From Papaver somniferum (taxonomy: Eukaryota; Streptophyta; Magnoliopsida; Ranunculales; Papaveraceae), in NCBI RefSeq assembly GCF_003573695.1, contig NC_039360.1:65163911-65227910 (forward strand): DNA of 64,000 nt. Direction: 5' to 3'. Numbering within the stretch: position 1 is the stretch's first letter; each line of letters begins with the position of its first letter. The position numbers were made by a program, and so were the translations under genes. Below are positions 11,198-23,333 of this stretch, piece after piece. The notes below the pieces were generated by a model, which made no database searches, was not told where the DNA came from, and saw only the letters and a list, made by a program, of their open reading frames with translations.

Positions 11198-12432
11198 AAA
11201 GCAATCCATATTCACCGTTAGATGAAAACCTGATTTAGATTCAAGCTAATATTTCTCAACCGTTAGATCGAAAACTTAGCTTGTCACACACACTTGGGCA
11301 GACGTTTACTGGGTTTGTGAAAACGATGCCCAAACGTGTACGTGTATGTTGGTTCAACATAGTAACCCAAAAGGTTAACCATATGAGCATTTCATATTAA
11401 CCTAGTTCTTCTTCACCATAACTAGTTCAATTGACTCAAATGAACTAGTTAGAGAGTTGTTCAATTGCTATGAGATCTTATGTAACTACACAAGACACAA
11501 TTGAAACAAAGATGATTCGATTCGATGAATCGGCTCATGAATTTATATCCACGGTTTGCATAAAGCATTCCTTAGTAATTTAAGTTTCATGTTCAGAGCA
11601 CATCTTTAGATCATAACCACTTAAGCTCACAAACAAGTTCGCGGATTTAAGGAAACCGGCAGAGTTTTCCAAACTCAGCAGAAAATCTCGGCAAAGAGAC
11701 TTCCGCCAGTTCGCGGACTAAACACGCAAACGAGTTTTTGGAAAATCCCAGCAGAAATTATCGGTAAGAAAACTTCCCTCAGTTTGCGGACTGAGTTCGC
11801 GGACTGGGTTCGCGGACCTGGCAAAGCCAATTCCTCCGGTTTCTCTCAATCAACAAAGTTCGAAAACTTCGGATTAAGTAATACATGGTAATGTAATCTA
11901 AACTCTCATTCAAATCATTGAGACATTCTCAGAGGACGTTATATAGCCGTTATTCATAGACCGTTTCACGTCAGAGCAATTCTCAAAGTAATTGAAACTT
12001 TTCATGACTTTCGTCACTAGGTGAATATAAACTTGATCAAAGCGAAACGCTTTACCAACACACGATTTCGAGAAAAAGATAAGTAGTGAATACTCAACTC
12101 GAAATGTCAAATGTATATGATCCAGTCTATATAGCATACGATTTTTTGTCTCATAAGAAGTAGGAGATAGAATAGATAGAGTTTTGAGTTATAGATAAGT
12201 TCAAGTCTCCAGATACCTTTTTGTTGATGAAGTTCCACGGTTCCTTGAGTAGATGTTCGTCGTTGTATGATGAATCGCCATGAAGTCCTTGAGCTCAACT
12301 ACACTTTTCTATCCTAGTCCGAGACTTAGCTATAATAGACTAGAAATCAAGACTCATAGTTTTGATCACTAACATTGACAAACATGCTTGATATAGCAAC
12401 GCATGCGAGGTTGAACGAGCTATGCTCTAACA
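11198..12432 (-). repeat. 5' half of a large Copia LTR, minus strand
   Basis: Read on the minus strand it begins TGTTAGAGCATAGCTCG at 12432 and follows the complete LTR at 51539-52698 base for base with moderate divergence. It stops where the 51539 copy reads TTGCTTTGTAA. It therefore lacks the TATA box (52724 in the complete copy), the transcribed part of the LTR and any internal region. The short ORFs inside recur in the other copy only because the LTR is shared. Confidence 0.8.
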
Positions 12433-14400
12433 GAATATGCATATATATAAACAACTAATTTTGTATAAATTAATCAACGAAAATGATCCATTCATTAACC
12501 AGACAATATTACTTTAAATTGTTATGTATATATGACTGTTATGTATCCCTCGATGTTGCTAAATAATTTATCCCAGGTTTGTGTGCTAGTAAAATTCGAG
12601 TTGCAAACATGTCCGGTAAATCAAATCCGTTTCAAGTAGCATGTTTAAAAGAAAACATAGAAGGTATGCTAGTAACACATTTCCTTCCCTAGGGAATATA
12701 AGCAATAGCTATAGGAGCATATCTAGTTACTTCAATACAGACATTTTGTTACATATGTTTTCACAGTTTCAGTTGTTAACGGTTGATTTGATTGATTTAT
12801 TTCTCCTTTCTCAGTTTCTTTCAATATCCAGTCATTGTTGGCTTCGAAATGGCGGTAAATGTAAGTTATGTGTAACATACTTTCAACAAAGTGAAAATCC
12901 TTTTATTATTGGAGATTAACCATAAGGTCTATCAGGGAAAATGATATCGTTGCAGATGAGCTATGCTTGAAATATTTTTAAGTCTTACCCGAGAAGTTCT
13001 AGTTTTGTAGTACTGATGACAATCATTTTTTCATTCAAACGGCTAAGCAGTACAATCTCAAACCACTAAATACACATCTTGTGTTGATAACATTTTAAAA
13101 GACTTGGCGATCAACATGTACAATGTATTTCGTGTGCTATGAACATTCTTTAAAAGTTGTCTTATGCTATCCTCTACGTTAATTGAAATGTACAATGTAG
13201 TCAGTGTGCTCTCCATTTTGTACATTTTTTTTCTTCTTCTAAACTCATGTCATAATGTCAACGATTATAAAATTTCTAGGCATACAATTATAATGTCAAA
13301 CTGAAACCAAAAGGGGAATATTCACTAACATTTAACCTTGGAATTGAAAACAGCTACATGTTGATCAACATATGATCTCCAAAAACACAATACGTAAAAA
13401 AAAAAAGTCTAAATAACAAAATAATAAAAGCAAGAAAATCCCCCATAAATCAAGATGTGCATGAAAACGATGTAAAATTACAGGAAAGTTCAGTATAATT
13501 TTACGATTCCTCGCATTCCTCCTTGTCATTCCAATTACTCCATAGATATGGTCCCCCCCTTAAATAATGTTCCTTCAAGTTATAGATGTTCCAGGTAGTA
13601 TCCAACCATTGCGATATTTTCATTTGTTTCAGCTTCCTTTGATATGGCTATCTGTACACTCTCAGTCACAGTGTCATGAGAATCCGGCAAGAGGTCTTCG
13701 TATTGCTCCTAACTTGGAGAGGATTTTGGTTTTCCGGTTATTCGTCACTATCCGCTTCATATCCATGTTATATCATGTTTTTATAAAATACGTTAGTAAT
13801 ATTTGGTATAATAGTATGTATTCTATAACTCGGTCCAGATAGAGTAAAAAGTAAACCTCATCAAAGAGGTCGTTGACATAGTATTTCTCCGCTGCTCCAG
13901 GTGTTCGGTTTATCCTAGTCGCATTATAGATGTTATGCGATTCGCCTCGTATCTCGGGCGACTTACGAACTTGGAATACCAACTGGCGCGTTAGATATGC
14001 ATAAAGGACCTCGAAAACATGGTTTTCCCTAATTTCCTGTTATAATATGCACATCAGTTTAGCTGTCCAAATTATGGGATTATCAATGTAATAATAGTGC
14101 ATACATATGGTTGTGATACTAAATGTAAATATGTAGTCCTGAACCTCTTTTTTGTGTATCAATGGTTCCACCGTGTTGTTCAGTAAATCTTCTGCAATAT
14201 CTCCATCGGCCAAAAAAGTTGTCGTCTCTGTCTCATCTGTTACCTTCGTTGTGATGTTTAGTCTAGTAATGTGATTTATATGTAATATATTGGGAGTTGT
14301 TATTAACCTAATAAATAAATAAATGTTATAGTGAGTTCAATTTTGTGTGCTACCTTATCGTTGGTTGGACCTTAGCCAAGCATACTTTGCAGAGACCATG
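12433..14400. other. Unassigned intergenic DNA
   Basis: No gene is supported with confidence. The only frame with a hint of protein-like composition is on the minus strand at about 13982-13840 (NIYNATRINRTPGAAEKYY), which I do not recognise. The remainder is AT-rich with many stops. Confidence 0.3.
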
Positions 14401-15178
14401 TCGTTTCCAAAATACTGGGAAACGACAATATGTTGTATGGTGAACTCACAAAAGACTGGGGGGATTGTCAAAATTTGACGTCCCTATCTTTCTCAAGGAA
14501 AAATATCACTGGTAAAGTACCATCTGATATGGGAAAGTTGAATATTTTAAGGGAACTCTTTATTCGTTAAAATAATCTAGTAGGGGAAATTCCAAATGAG
14601 TTGTTTAATTTTCCTTCATTGATCAAGTTGAACATGAGAAATAACAAGCTTACTGGTGGGTGTCCTCTGCGGTCGGAATGTTATTTAACTTACAACTTCT
14701 CGACTTATCCACCAATAATTTTTTCGGACCATTACTGGAACAACTTGGGGATTGTTCAAATTTACTATCTTTGAATTTGAGAAAAAACAATTTTAATGCA
14801 AGCATCCCACCTCAAATCGGAAATTTGGATTCGGTACAAATTTTGTTTGATCTTAGTTACAATAACTTCAGTGGAGAAATACCTTTACATTTCGGAAAAC
14901 TAAGCAAACTGATAAAACTAAATTTATCCCACAACAAGCTTTTCGGCTCAATTCCTTTTTCATTTAATCAAATGCTTAGCTTGACCATTGTAAATATTTC
15001 GTACAACGAATTGAGTGGTCCTCTTCCAAACATCAAGGCCTTTGAAGATGCTTCGGTCGATGCATTGAAGAACAACAAAGGGTTATGCAGTAATAACTCT
15101 GCAGGAGGCTTAAAACCATGTAACTCTTTCTTTGGAATTGGAAGAAAACAAGACAAACATAAGGTTTTGCTTGATTAG
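14400..15178 (+). pseudogene. LRR receptor-like kinase fragment
   Basis: Successive leucine-rich repeats are readable. They run LYGELTKDWGDCQNLTSL, then GKVPSDMGKL, GEIPNELFNFPSLIKL, LQLLDLSTNNFFGP, ASIPPQIGNL, GEIPLHFGKLSKLIKLNLSH and SIPFSFNQMLSL. They end in the C-terminal LRR cap with NNKGLCSN. This order matches subfamily XII/MIK-type receptor kinases at the end of the ectodomain. There is an in-frame stop at 14568-14570 and a frameshift near 14657. The frame closes at 15178 just after the cap, and neither a transmembrane helix nor a kinase domain follows. It would have been a cell-surface receptor; here it is a dead internal fragment lying beside the Ale Copia element. Confidence 0.8.
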
Positions 15179-15607
15179 GAAACTGCTGTTCAGATACTCC
15201 TTCGGTTCCAAGTGTCTAAAAAAATATCGGACGCCCTTCTCACTCTCCTATCAAATCAACCAAATACCATCCGAATTTTTCCCAACATTCTAACTCCCAG
15301 AACAACAATCTCACAGCTTCTGCAAACAAGAATCTTCTATCGTTACCTTATTCTGCTTTGTTTTTTGGTCCTTGTGGATAGCCAAAAATTAACTTATTTA
15401 TCGTCAAAAGCAACCAAACCTGAAAACTATTATACATATGACACTCAAACTTCAGCAACAGTTCACTTGGCAAAGGAAATTAAGTCTCATATACCTCAAG
15501 ATCAAAAACAACCATCTCGGTAGGTTGGGTTAACCCTAAATTATATTGGATTAAGATCAATACATATGGAGCAACTAGAAGACACCCTATATTTTTAGGT
15601 GCAATCT
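15179..15607 (+). other. Flank of the LRR fragment, one short ORF
   Basis: An open frame at 15212-15523 (103 codons) contains one hydrophobic stretch (YRYLILLCFLVLV) but does not match the transmembrane or kinase part expected after the LRR cap. I cannot assign it. The last five bases, AATCT (15603-15607), are the probable target-site copy of the following Copia element. Confidence 0.35.
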
Positions 15608-15757
15608 TGTAGAATATAGTACAATGTATATGGTCTGGTACATGTCCACACATATAGTCGGTTTACTTGTAAAGAGTCAAATGTAATCCTATGTCCATTA
15701 AGCTTAATATATATACACGCCTCTGGCACCGGTTAATAGAGCTTATACAATTGTTCA
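15608..15757 (+). repeat. 5' LTR of the Ale-type Copia element
   Basis: It starts TGTAGAATATAG, ends ACAATTGTTCA, and is directly followed by the primer-binding site at 15758-15771. Its length of 150 bp is typical for Ale/Retrofit. Confidence 0.85.
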
Positions 15758-15851
15758 TGGTACCAAGAGCCAAAACGATCTCTCCAAAATCCTAGCCTCA
15801 AAAAAAATCTTTTTTTCTTTTTCAAAACCCTAGCCTGTTATTTCTTTCATC

Positions 15852-18496
15852 ATGTCTTCATCAGCTCAATCATCTCCATCTTCTGATTCCCCTACTTCTA
15901 GTACTATGGCCTCTAATCAAAGTACATGATCTCCAACTATTTCTGCTTCTATCTCCGCTAGCGTAGGCTCTCTTATGTCTACTTCTTCTTCTTCTCTGTT
16001 TTACAAATCACCTTTTCTGCCTTCTTCAACCAAAATAGTTCTCTTGGACATAGCTAACTATCTTCTTTGGGAATCTCAAATTATACATATTCTCAAATTC
16101 CGAAGGTTATTTAAGTATCTTGATGACTTTCATGAGATACCAACGAAAGAACTTGTTGATGAAGAAACTCAAGCTGCAACTCCCAACCCAGCCTATGAGG
16201 AATGGGAAGTTATTGATCAAACTATCATGTCATGGATCAACTGTTCTCTTACTGAAACTATGAAATCTGAATGTGCACGACGTGGAAATTCTCGTGAAGT
16301 ATGGAAATATCTTCGTTCTACCTATGCAACAATTAATCCAGCACGTATTCTTCAATTGAAAGCAAACTTGTCAACTATTCAAAAGGGTAACTCTTCCATC
16401 TCTGAGTATATTTTGAAGATAAAGGAAATATCTGATTCTTTAGCAGTCGTTCTTCAACCAATGTCTGATCTTGAGCTTGTCTCTACGACTCTACGTGGCT
16501 TGGGTGCTGATTGGTCCAATATCTACACAGCAGTCACGGCTCGTACCACTCTTCCTACTTTTACTGAGATTCATGCATTACTGTTACACCATGAATCTCA
16601 TCTTCAATATCTACAGAATTTGCGAACTCATGCTGCTAATATTCAAAGTCCGGTTTCTTTCTTTGCTGGTGCTTCTACTGGTCGTGGTGCTCAACATCAA
16701 AATCTAAATCCGCACAACAACTCTGGTCGTGGTCGTGGCTTGTATAACAATTCTTCTCGTGGTTGTGGTTCTCACTCCAACAATTCTTCTCGTAGTAGCG
16801 GTACCAGTTTTGGGGGTCGAAGTAATTGGAATAATGGCTGTAATAATAATGGTCACAATCAAAACTGGAATAATGGATGAAACAATGGTAATGGTCTTGG
16901 CAACCAAAATGGTTTTCAACCCTCTGGTGGATATCAAAATCCATCACATGGACGCTTATCCTATGGTCGTAACAATAATATTGTATCTGTTCTCGGTCCT
17001 CCACCTCAAACTCAAGTTGTTATTTTCCAGTGGTGTAATACAAGGGGATATACATCACAGATTGTCATCGTCTAAGTCAGGCTCCGAATTTTGATCTTCC
17101 ACGGGCCTTTTCAGCAATGCAGATTCAACCTATGTCGTATGAGAATCAATGGTTTGCTGACACAGCTGCCTCTGCCCATATGACATCTGATTCCTCTCAG
17201 ATGACCAATCGACTTGACTACAATGGTAATGATACAATTATTGTTGGTGATGGTAAACTATTACCTATCACAGGAATTGGTGATGTAACTCTTACCTCAC
17301 CTTCCTCAAAGTTGACTCTGAAAAACACACTTCATGTTCCTTCTCTTGCTAAAAATTTGGTGTCTGTTGGGCAACTTACACGTGATTCTGACTGTGTTTT
17401 TCACTTTGATCGTCATGGTTTTTGTATACAGGATCGGCTAACAGGAACTCTTCTGTACAAGGGCAAGAATGAAGCTGGCATGTACCCTATTCTCTCCAGT
17501 GCTTCCTCTCCATCTCAGTCATCATCTGTCCCAGTTTTTTCCGCTATCACTATTGGCATTCGAGCTAGTCCAACAGTGTGGCATATGCGCTTAGGACATC
17601 CCAACAATGCAAATTTTCAGTCTCTTAGGTCAAGTTTATCATTAGATTCTAGTTATTCTTTATCTATCTCTATTTGCTCTAGTTGTGTTGGTACTAATCA
17701 TCATCGTCTTCCATTTTCATCCCGAACTACTTATTCTAATAAAATTGGTACTGTTATACACTCCGATTTATGGGGTCCTGCACCATTTTTCTCTAATTGT
17801 GGTTTTCACTACTTTCTTTTGTTTGTTGATGAATGTTCTTGTTTCTCTTGGGTATATTTCTATCTGACAAAACAAAAGTGTTTCGTTGCTTTCTTAACTT
17901 TAAAGCTATGGTTGAAAATCAATTTTCTACAACCATACAAGTCTTTCAAACTGATGGTGGCACTAAATATGCTGAACCATTAAAATATTTTTTAACTGAG
18001 CATGGCATTCTTAGTAAGTCTTCTTGTCCTAGCACACCTCAACAAAATGGCCTTGCTGAACGGAAGATTCGTCATATCACTGAAATTGGTCGTGCCTTAA
18101 TGCTTCAAAGTGGTTTTCCTGAGAGTTTTTGGGCTGAATTTTATGCAAATGCTGTCTATTTGATAAATCGACTCTCTACTCCTGCTTTGTCCAATAACTC
18201 TCCCTATTATGTTGTTCACAATCGTTCTCCTGACTACACTTTTTTAAAGGCTTTTGGTTGTCATTGTTATCCTCTTCTAAATCATTTTCGACACAATAAG
18301 TTACAGCCCAAAACACTACCATGTATGTTATAGCGATAGACATAAAGGCTATAAGTGTCTCGAATTTAAGAGCAACAAAATATATATATCTCGTCGTGTT
18401 ATCTTTGATGAGTCTATATTTCCATATCCTAATGATGTTGGTGCTACGATTCCTACTCTAAAATCTAATGCCGCTACTAGTACTCTTCTAGCTTGG
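15852..18496 (+). pseudogene. Copia gag-protease-integrase part
   Basis: The likely start is ATG 15852; a TGA at 15927-15929 breaks the frame 25 codons later and the same frame resumes to 16880. It encodes a UBN2-type Gag (WINCSLTE, VWKYLRSTYA, LRGLGADWSNIY) with an Asn/Gly/Arg-rich tail. The zinc knuckle is degenerate (WCNTRGYTS). A frame change near 17060 leads to the protease (WFADTAASAHMT, catalytic Asp), the GAG-pre-integrase zinc motif (WHMRLGHP...CSSC) and the integrase core. The integrase acidic residues are in SDLWGP, QTDGGTKY and NGLAERK. Further frameshifts lie near 17870 and 18330. The coding sequence is then cut at 18496 by the nested element and resumes at 25628. Confidence 0.9.
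18492..18496 (+). repeat. Target-site duplication CTTGG, left copy
   Basis: CTTGG here and at 25628-25632 flank the nested element exactly and mark its insertion point in the Copia pol gene. Confidence 0.9.
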
Positions 18497-19973
18497 TGAT
18501 AGACACATTTTTGTGTCTAATATGTCTCAATTGTATGCATTGTTAGTGCTCGATTTTATATTTATTGTGTGATTTTATGTCTTTGTAGGTATTTTTAGAG
18601 AAATAAGCCCTTGCGGCGAAATGGGCTCAAAAAGCAGTGTTTTACACCCCCGGAAAAATGTACCGGAGGCACCCAGAAATTCACCGGAAATGTCCCAGAA
18701 ATATCCCGGAGGAACCCAAAAAAATTACTATTTCAGCCCCAAATTGCTAAAGGGACACCAGAACTGGATTAGGGGGAGATCAGTTTTCCTCCCAAAATTT
18801 GAATGAAAAATTTGGCGGGAAAGAAGTGTTTCACGTCTGACAGTTAAGAATCGAGATTTTGGGCTATCCATGAAGAGATTAAAGCTATGATTTCTCTTGG
18901 GCTTGTTTCTTAGCCCTCATCAGGCGAGGAAAGGGTCTTGGAATGGATCCAAATTGTCTGGATAAGACGATCAAGAGCTAAACAGGGTATACGTGAATAT
19001 TCTGGGAGATATTCTCGAGAATTTGTTCACAACAGGGACCGGGAATATCTCTGGTGATTGGTTCGGATATATGGAAGTTATTTGAGAATATATTCACTGC
19101 GACGTTGGATTCTATGTTTAGAATATATACAAGGAAATCTCGGTGATTCCTGTGAGAGTAAAGAGAAAATATTCTTGCATTCAACCGAGAGGATTCAGAG
19201 TTATGACGAGATATTTTCATCCCTTGTTGGCTATATAAAGAGGTTACGAGACTCAGAGAAGAATGTCGAGAGTTTGGGGAGGTTTGGAGGCGAGCAGAGA
19301 GGCGCAGGAGGAGTTGCAGAGAAGTTACCTGCTGCTGCTGCTGCCATTAACACGCCTGAAGAACACGAAGAACACACTTACCAGAACCGTCGTTTTCTAG
19401 GAGTCTTAAAACAGCAGCGACAGCGACAGTGGAAGCTAAGTATCGTTGATTTCTGGACGTCTTATGTGGGTCGCAGATTCACTGTTTTAGTTCTTTATCT
19501 TTTAATCAACTTTTTGAGCTATAAAAATGTATTTTGAGAAAATGATTAATATGAGTAGCTAAACCCCAACATTGGGATGATGGAGGAAGCCGTTCTTTAC
19601 GCATATGGTAATTTCATTAATTCTTTTTAAGACTTTTGCATTAATTTAAAATTGAAATATGATTTGAATTAATTGGTTGTTATTTAATTTGATGATGTAT
19701 GCTTGGCTTAGGTGTTTTGATACATCATGCTTAGGACTTACAATCAATGTTTTGAAATCTACTTTGGCAAAATAAGAGTCCATATAATTTATGTTTTGAG
19801 CGATTATTGTTGAGAATAAATCATTGAGCCCTATGTTATGAAAATTGGCCGAATCATTAGTCCCAGTACCTCTAGCCCATTGTGACAAATATTGTGTATA
19901 TATTTTTATTTTTAAATCTTTACAAGTCCGAGAGTTTGAACCTCATTACTACAACACCACGAAATTTTAATCA
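18497..19973 (+). repeat. 5' LTR of the nested Athila-like element
   Basis: It contains a TATA box TATATAAAG (19232-19240), so U3 ends near 19265. The U3 part is nearly identical to the 3' LTR. The part from about 19280 to 19506 is not, and similarity then returns to the end (see findings). Confidence 0.85.
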
Positions 19974-19976
19974 AAA

Positions 19977-19994
19977 TGGCGCCGCCGACGCGGA
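19977..19994 (+). promoter_or_regulatory. Degenerate tRNA-Asp-type primer site
   Basis: TGGCGCCGCCGACGCGGA begins three bases after the LTR and matches the Athila-type site at 55885 in most positions. The mismatches fall in the second half. Confidence 0.55.
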
Positions 19995-21042
19995 TTTGTG
20001 CTTAGGTAGAATTTTTAGGTTTTTTTTTTTTTTTTTTATTTGTTCCTTTTTACTTTGTCTTTTTGTCTTTGATTTACAGGTTCGAAGTGGAGCACTAAGG
20101 ACTTGGAGAGGAAAAAGCTTAAAGTGAAAAGCGAAAAGAGAAGAAAAAAAAAGGACAATTTTAGGATTTAATTTTTATTTTTTAATTTTTTAATTTTTTT
20201 TTAGAGTGTGTGAGGAAAACTGTAATTTTTATTTATTTATTTTGGACTTTGGACTTTAAACAATTAGACTTTATTTTTTTTAACCCTACGGAAGGGTATT
20301 ATTATTAAAAAAAAAATTATTATATAAACTGTGTGCAGGGAAGGACGACGATTACTATATCGTCTCGGCCCCTCGGGTTCGCACACGGCATAGGAGTCGT
20401 GGCCCGAGTCGACGACAACGGTTCATCGCCCGTCTGGTACGGGAGGTAAGTCCAATCGAAACACCTGCGAATCTCCTGCAAGCGGGTTACTGTCTGCCTT
20501 AAGGTGATAATTGTTTGAGGACGAACCGGACTGTCTTTATTTTCCTAGTAAAGGGCAAGGCCTGGCCTAAACAAGATAAGGGTTCGGATTTCATCACCGT
20601 TCTCTTCTTGCCCGCCTTAGGAAAACGAAACCGAACGCGAACCTAAGCTTTAAAATTTGGAATAGAACGAGACCGATAGGGTAACGAGCTTAATAGGAAA
20701 CTCGTTCGAAAAATATTGGTTGCTCTTTAAGCACACACCAAAGTTCATGATGGTTTCTGTGAGTTGAATGCGTGACTGCGCCGCCTTGTGATAGCGGTGA
20801 GGCCTTGGGTATCAAAGCTCCACTGAGCTTCCCTCGCCTCAATTCAACTTACTTTGACTCGGATTGATTCCAGAGGGGTTTGCTCAAACTGCAACGAATT
20901 CCCTTTCGAAAGATAGAAGCTGGTCTAGAAACAATCTAAGTGGAGCCATCATGCTTTTTGTTTGCTAGAAATCTTTAGGTTTGTTTTGGTGGAGTCGAGT
21001 CGGCCTTGTTTGTGATTGTGTAGAATTCCCTTGCAATTAAGA
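19995..21042 (+). other. Untranslated leader of the nested element
   Basis: This is a long GC-richer leader without a sustained frame. It includes a TTTACAG acceptor-like site at about 20073-20079 and a GGTAAGTCC donor-like site near 20446, which suggests possible splicing between LTR and ORF. A poly-T run lies at 20022-20037. No protein family is visible. Confidence 0.4.
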
Positions 21043-21432
21043 ATGTCGAGCTGGTATGATAGAAGCCAATACAATGAATATCGACCCGAATTTGAATATG
21101 GACATCATCAGTTTCATTACCATGGTGGGAATAGTGGTTGGGAACGCCAAACTCTTCAAGGTTATGGTTCATACCATGGTGAGCCCAATCACTATCCTCA
21201 CAACCATCAGTCATACGAGAAAAATTCTGCTAATTCCTCTTTACTTGAGTCGACACGTAAGTTAGCTGAGACAACACGTAAGTTCGCTGAAATGAATAAC
21301 TTAGTTATGGACGAAAATAATGCAATGAGTGAACTTTCTTTACCTGATTTCCTAGATTACGTCAGGAATTCGTGTGAGTCGGCCCAAAAGCTTTTGTTAG
21401 AGACCCAGAATAGAACTTCTCTAAAAATCTAA
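21043..21432 (+). CDS. Small ORF of the nested element, unknown
   Basis: The frame is open from ATG 21043 (MSSWYDRSQYNEYRP), following an in-frame upstream extension to 21016. It encodes about 129 residues rich in Tyr, His, Asn and Ser, with a tandem pair STRKLAETTRKFAEMNN. This could be the N-terminal remnant of a Gag-like protein, because it occupies the gag position after the leader. I see no capsid motif. It ends at TAA 21432, 50 bases before the next frame, which lies in a different phase. Confidence 0.4.
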   Translation: MSSWYDRSQYNEYRPEFEYGHHQFHYHGGNSGWERQTLQGYGSYHGEPNHYPHNHQSYEKNSANSSLLESTRKLAETTRKFAEMNNLVMDENNAMSELSLPDFLDYVRNSCESAQKLLLETQNRTSLKI

Positions 21433-21481
21433 ATTTCCAAAATAGTCTTCCAATTTTACCCTTGATGTAAATAGTGAATAT

Positions 21482-22777
21482 TTGCCTAATTTAGAGGACG
21501 AGGTTAGAATAAAATACACTACTTATTTAGATAAGGTTCAATCATTTTCGTACTATGATGATGAGGATAGCAGTAATGAAGAATCTGAAATATGTAGGCA
21601 TAGTGATCAGGAGTCTAGTAATCCAATTGAGTTGTATAGTGATTATATTATTTCTAGTTCAAATCCAAATAATTTTTATGATTATTCACCTATTCAAAAG
21701 GATGTGGATTTGATTAGAGATACCACCGTTTTAGACGATGTAGTTCATGATCCTTTAGCCTGCAGTATGTTGGATAATCCATTATTTGATGTGCCTATCA
21801 GTGAATCGGAGGAGGTAACTATGATTAAAACCTTAGTTTATGAGCCTTTCTCTGATAATCCTTTATATGATTGTGATGATGGTTTAGAGGAAAGAGTTTA
21901 CCCTGAGAATACTGTTTTAGAATCTAGCGATTTAGAAACACTAGTCTTAGAAGATGATAAACTCGTAGAAATGAGTGAGGATGAACCCAACTTAGAAGAA
22001 TCTATTGACCATTTCCAGGAATATGATGACCTAGAAATTAGGGAAGTTGTGACTAGTCTTTCTAGAGACACAGAAAACTCTAAGTTTGGGGGTGATTATC
22101 ATTCTCCGTGTGCTTTAACTCTTAGAAAGTACCCTCCTGTAGGACTTGACATTTGTGCCTCAACCATCTTACAAGATTATCTTCATACACGTTTTCCCGA
22201 ACCTAATGATGTCCAGAAAGAAGCTCAGTTGTTAGAAACCCATCCTCTGGTTGATGTGGTTAACCCAGGCTATGATACCAAGATTGACTTTGTTTTCCCA
22301 CCAAAAACTTTTCAACCAATTGTGGGAACTTTTGATTTTAAGATGTGTCGGTTATTAAGTTTTGAGACTAAACCTAATCACTTTAGGATATTAGGGTCGA
22401 CACATTATCTTAAGAATGACCACCACTCTCACTGTAGTCAATTATGTAAGTCATATCTGATTGACTTAGAGGATCCGCAATTATTTAGGTTATTACTTTG
22501 TGATTCCAAGTTCTTATTTGAGTTTTTCCAGACTCTAGGACCTAATAATTTGGATCCAACCTATGAGGAAATGCATCCGAGGAAAATATTTTATTTAGAC
22601 CCTTTCATAGAACCTGAACCTGAACCACAATTAGATATAAATATCTTAATCAGGAAACTAGATAAGGGCATGTTATTCTTGTTCACTTTCTTGGGTTATT
22701 GTAGTTTCCTTTGGTCAGCTCTTTTTCGTTTTGAAGACCCACAGTTATTTCGACTGTTACTTTATGGTTCGAGTTGA
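21482..22777 (+). CDS. 431-codon ORF with C-terminal hydrophobic segment
   Basis: This long open frame has no obvious ATG at its very start; the frame begins at TTG, and the first half is highly acidic (DDEDSSNEESE, VLEDDKLVEMSEDEPN). The second half contains HYLKNDHHSHCSQLCKSYL, then DLEDPQLFRLLLC, then a hydrophobic stretch LFLFTFLGYCSFLWSALF near residues 398-415. A partial copy of the EDPQLFRLLLY motif follows at the end. It occupies the place where Athila elements carry an envelope-like ORF, and the C-terminal hydrophobic helix fits that idea, but I cannot prove homology. It has no Gag or Pol motif. It is uninterrupted inside a non-autonomous element, which is unusual. Confidence 0.45.
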   Translation: MPNLEDEVRIKYTTYLDKVQSFSYYDDEDSSNEESEICRHSDQESSNPIELYSDYIISSSNPNNFYDYSPIQKDVDLIRDTTVLDDVVHDPLACSMLDNPLFDVPISESEEVTMIKTLVYEPFSDNPLYDCDDGLEERVYPENTVLESSDLETLVLEDDKLVEMSEDEPNLEESIDHFQEYDDLEIREVVTSLSRDTENSKFGGDYHSPCALTLRKYPPVGLDICASTILQDYLHTRFPEPNDVQKEAQLLETHPLVDVVNPGYDTKIDFVFPPKTFQPIVGTFDFKMCRLLSFETKPNHFRILGSTHYLKNDHHSHCSQLCKSYLIDLEDPQLFRLLLCDSKFLFEFFQTLGPNNLDPTYEEMHPRKIFYLDPFIEPEPEPQLDINILIRKLDKGMLFLFTFLGYCSFLWSALFRFEDPQLFRLLLYGSS

Positions 22778-23295
22778 CTAATCCTTTCCTAAGTCTGGCT
22801 GAAGACTTTAAATTTAGCACTTCTTGGGAGGTAACCCAATATTCTTGCGACACGGTAATATCCTTCCTTATCTCTTTTGCTTCAAGTGGTAACAGTTTCT
22901 CCTTGTTCATGCTTTTAGTTTCATCTTTAGAACATTGAGGACAATGTTAGATTTAAGTTTGGGGGTATGGGAGAAACTTTTTAGTTGCATAATAAATAAA
23001 CTCCAGAGCCTAGAAATTTACGCCTATTAAGGATAGCACTAACCAATCTAAGTGGATGGAAACATTTTTGTTTTAGGAGCTGAGGAACCAATCTGACTAG
23101 ATGGAACATCTTAGAGTCTATTCATAAAAGCACAGAGCTCAGGTGTTAGAATTAACATGATAGTTTCGCCATATCTCGTCGAGTCCTTTTCACTTTATAT
23201 TTTTAGTTTTCTTTTATTTCAAGTGATTTGGTGGGGCACACGATTCAAGTTGTTACCTTCGCTAGGGTGAAATAGAGTGACTGAGTTACCTTTTC

Positions 23296-23333
<38 letters not shown>

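Noticed and set aside
16675..17004. Minus-strand His/Tyr-rich and Thr-rich ORFs
   Set aside because: They are antisense shadows of the Asn/Gly/Arg-rich Copia Gag tail.
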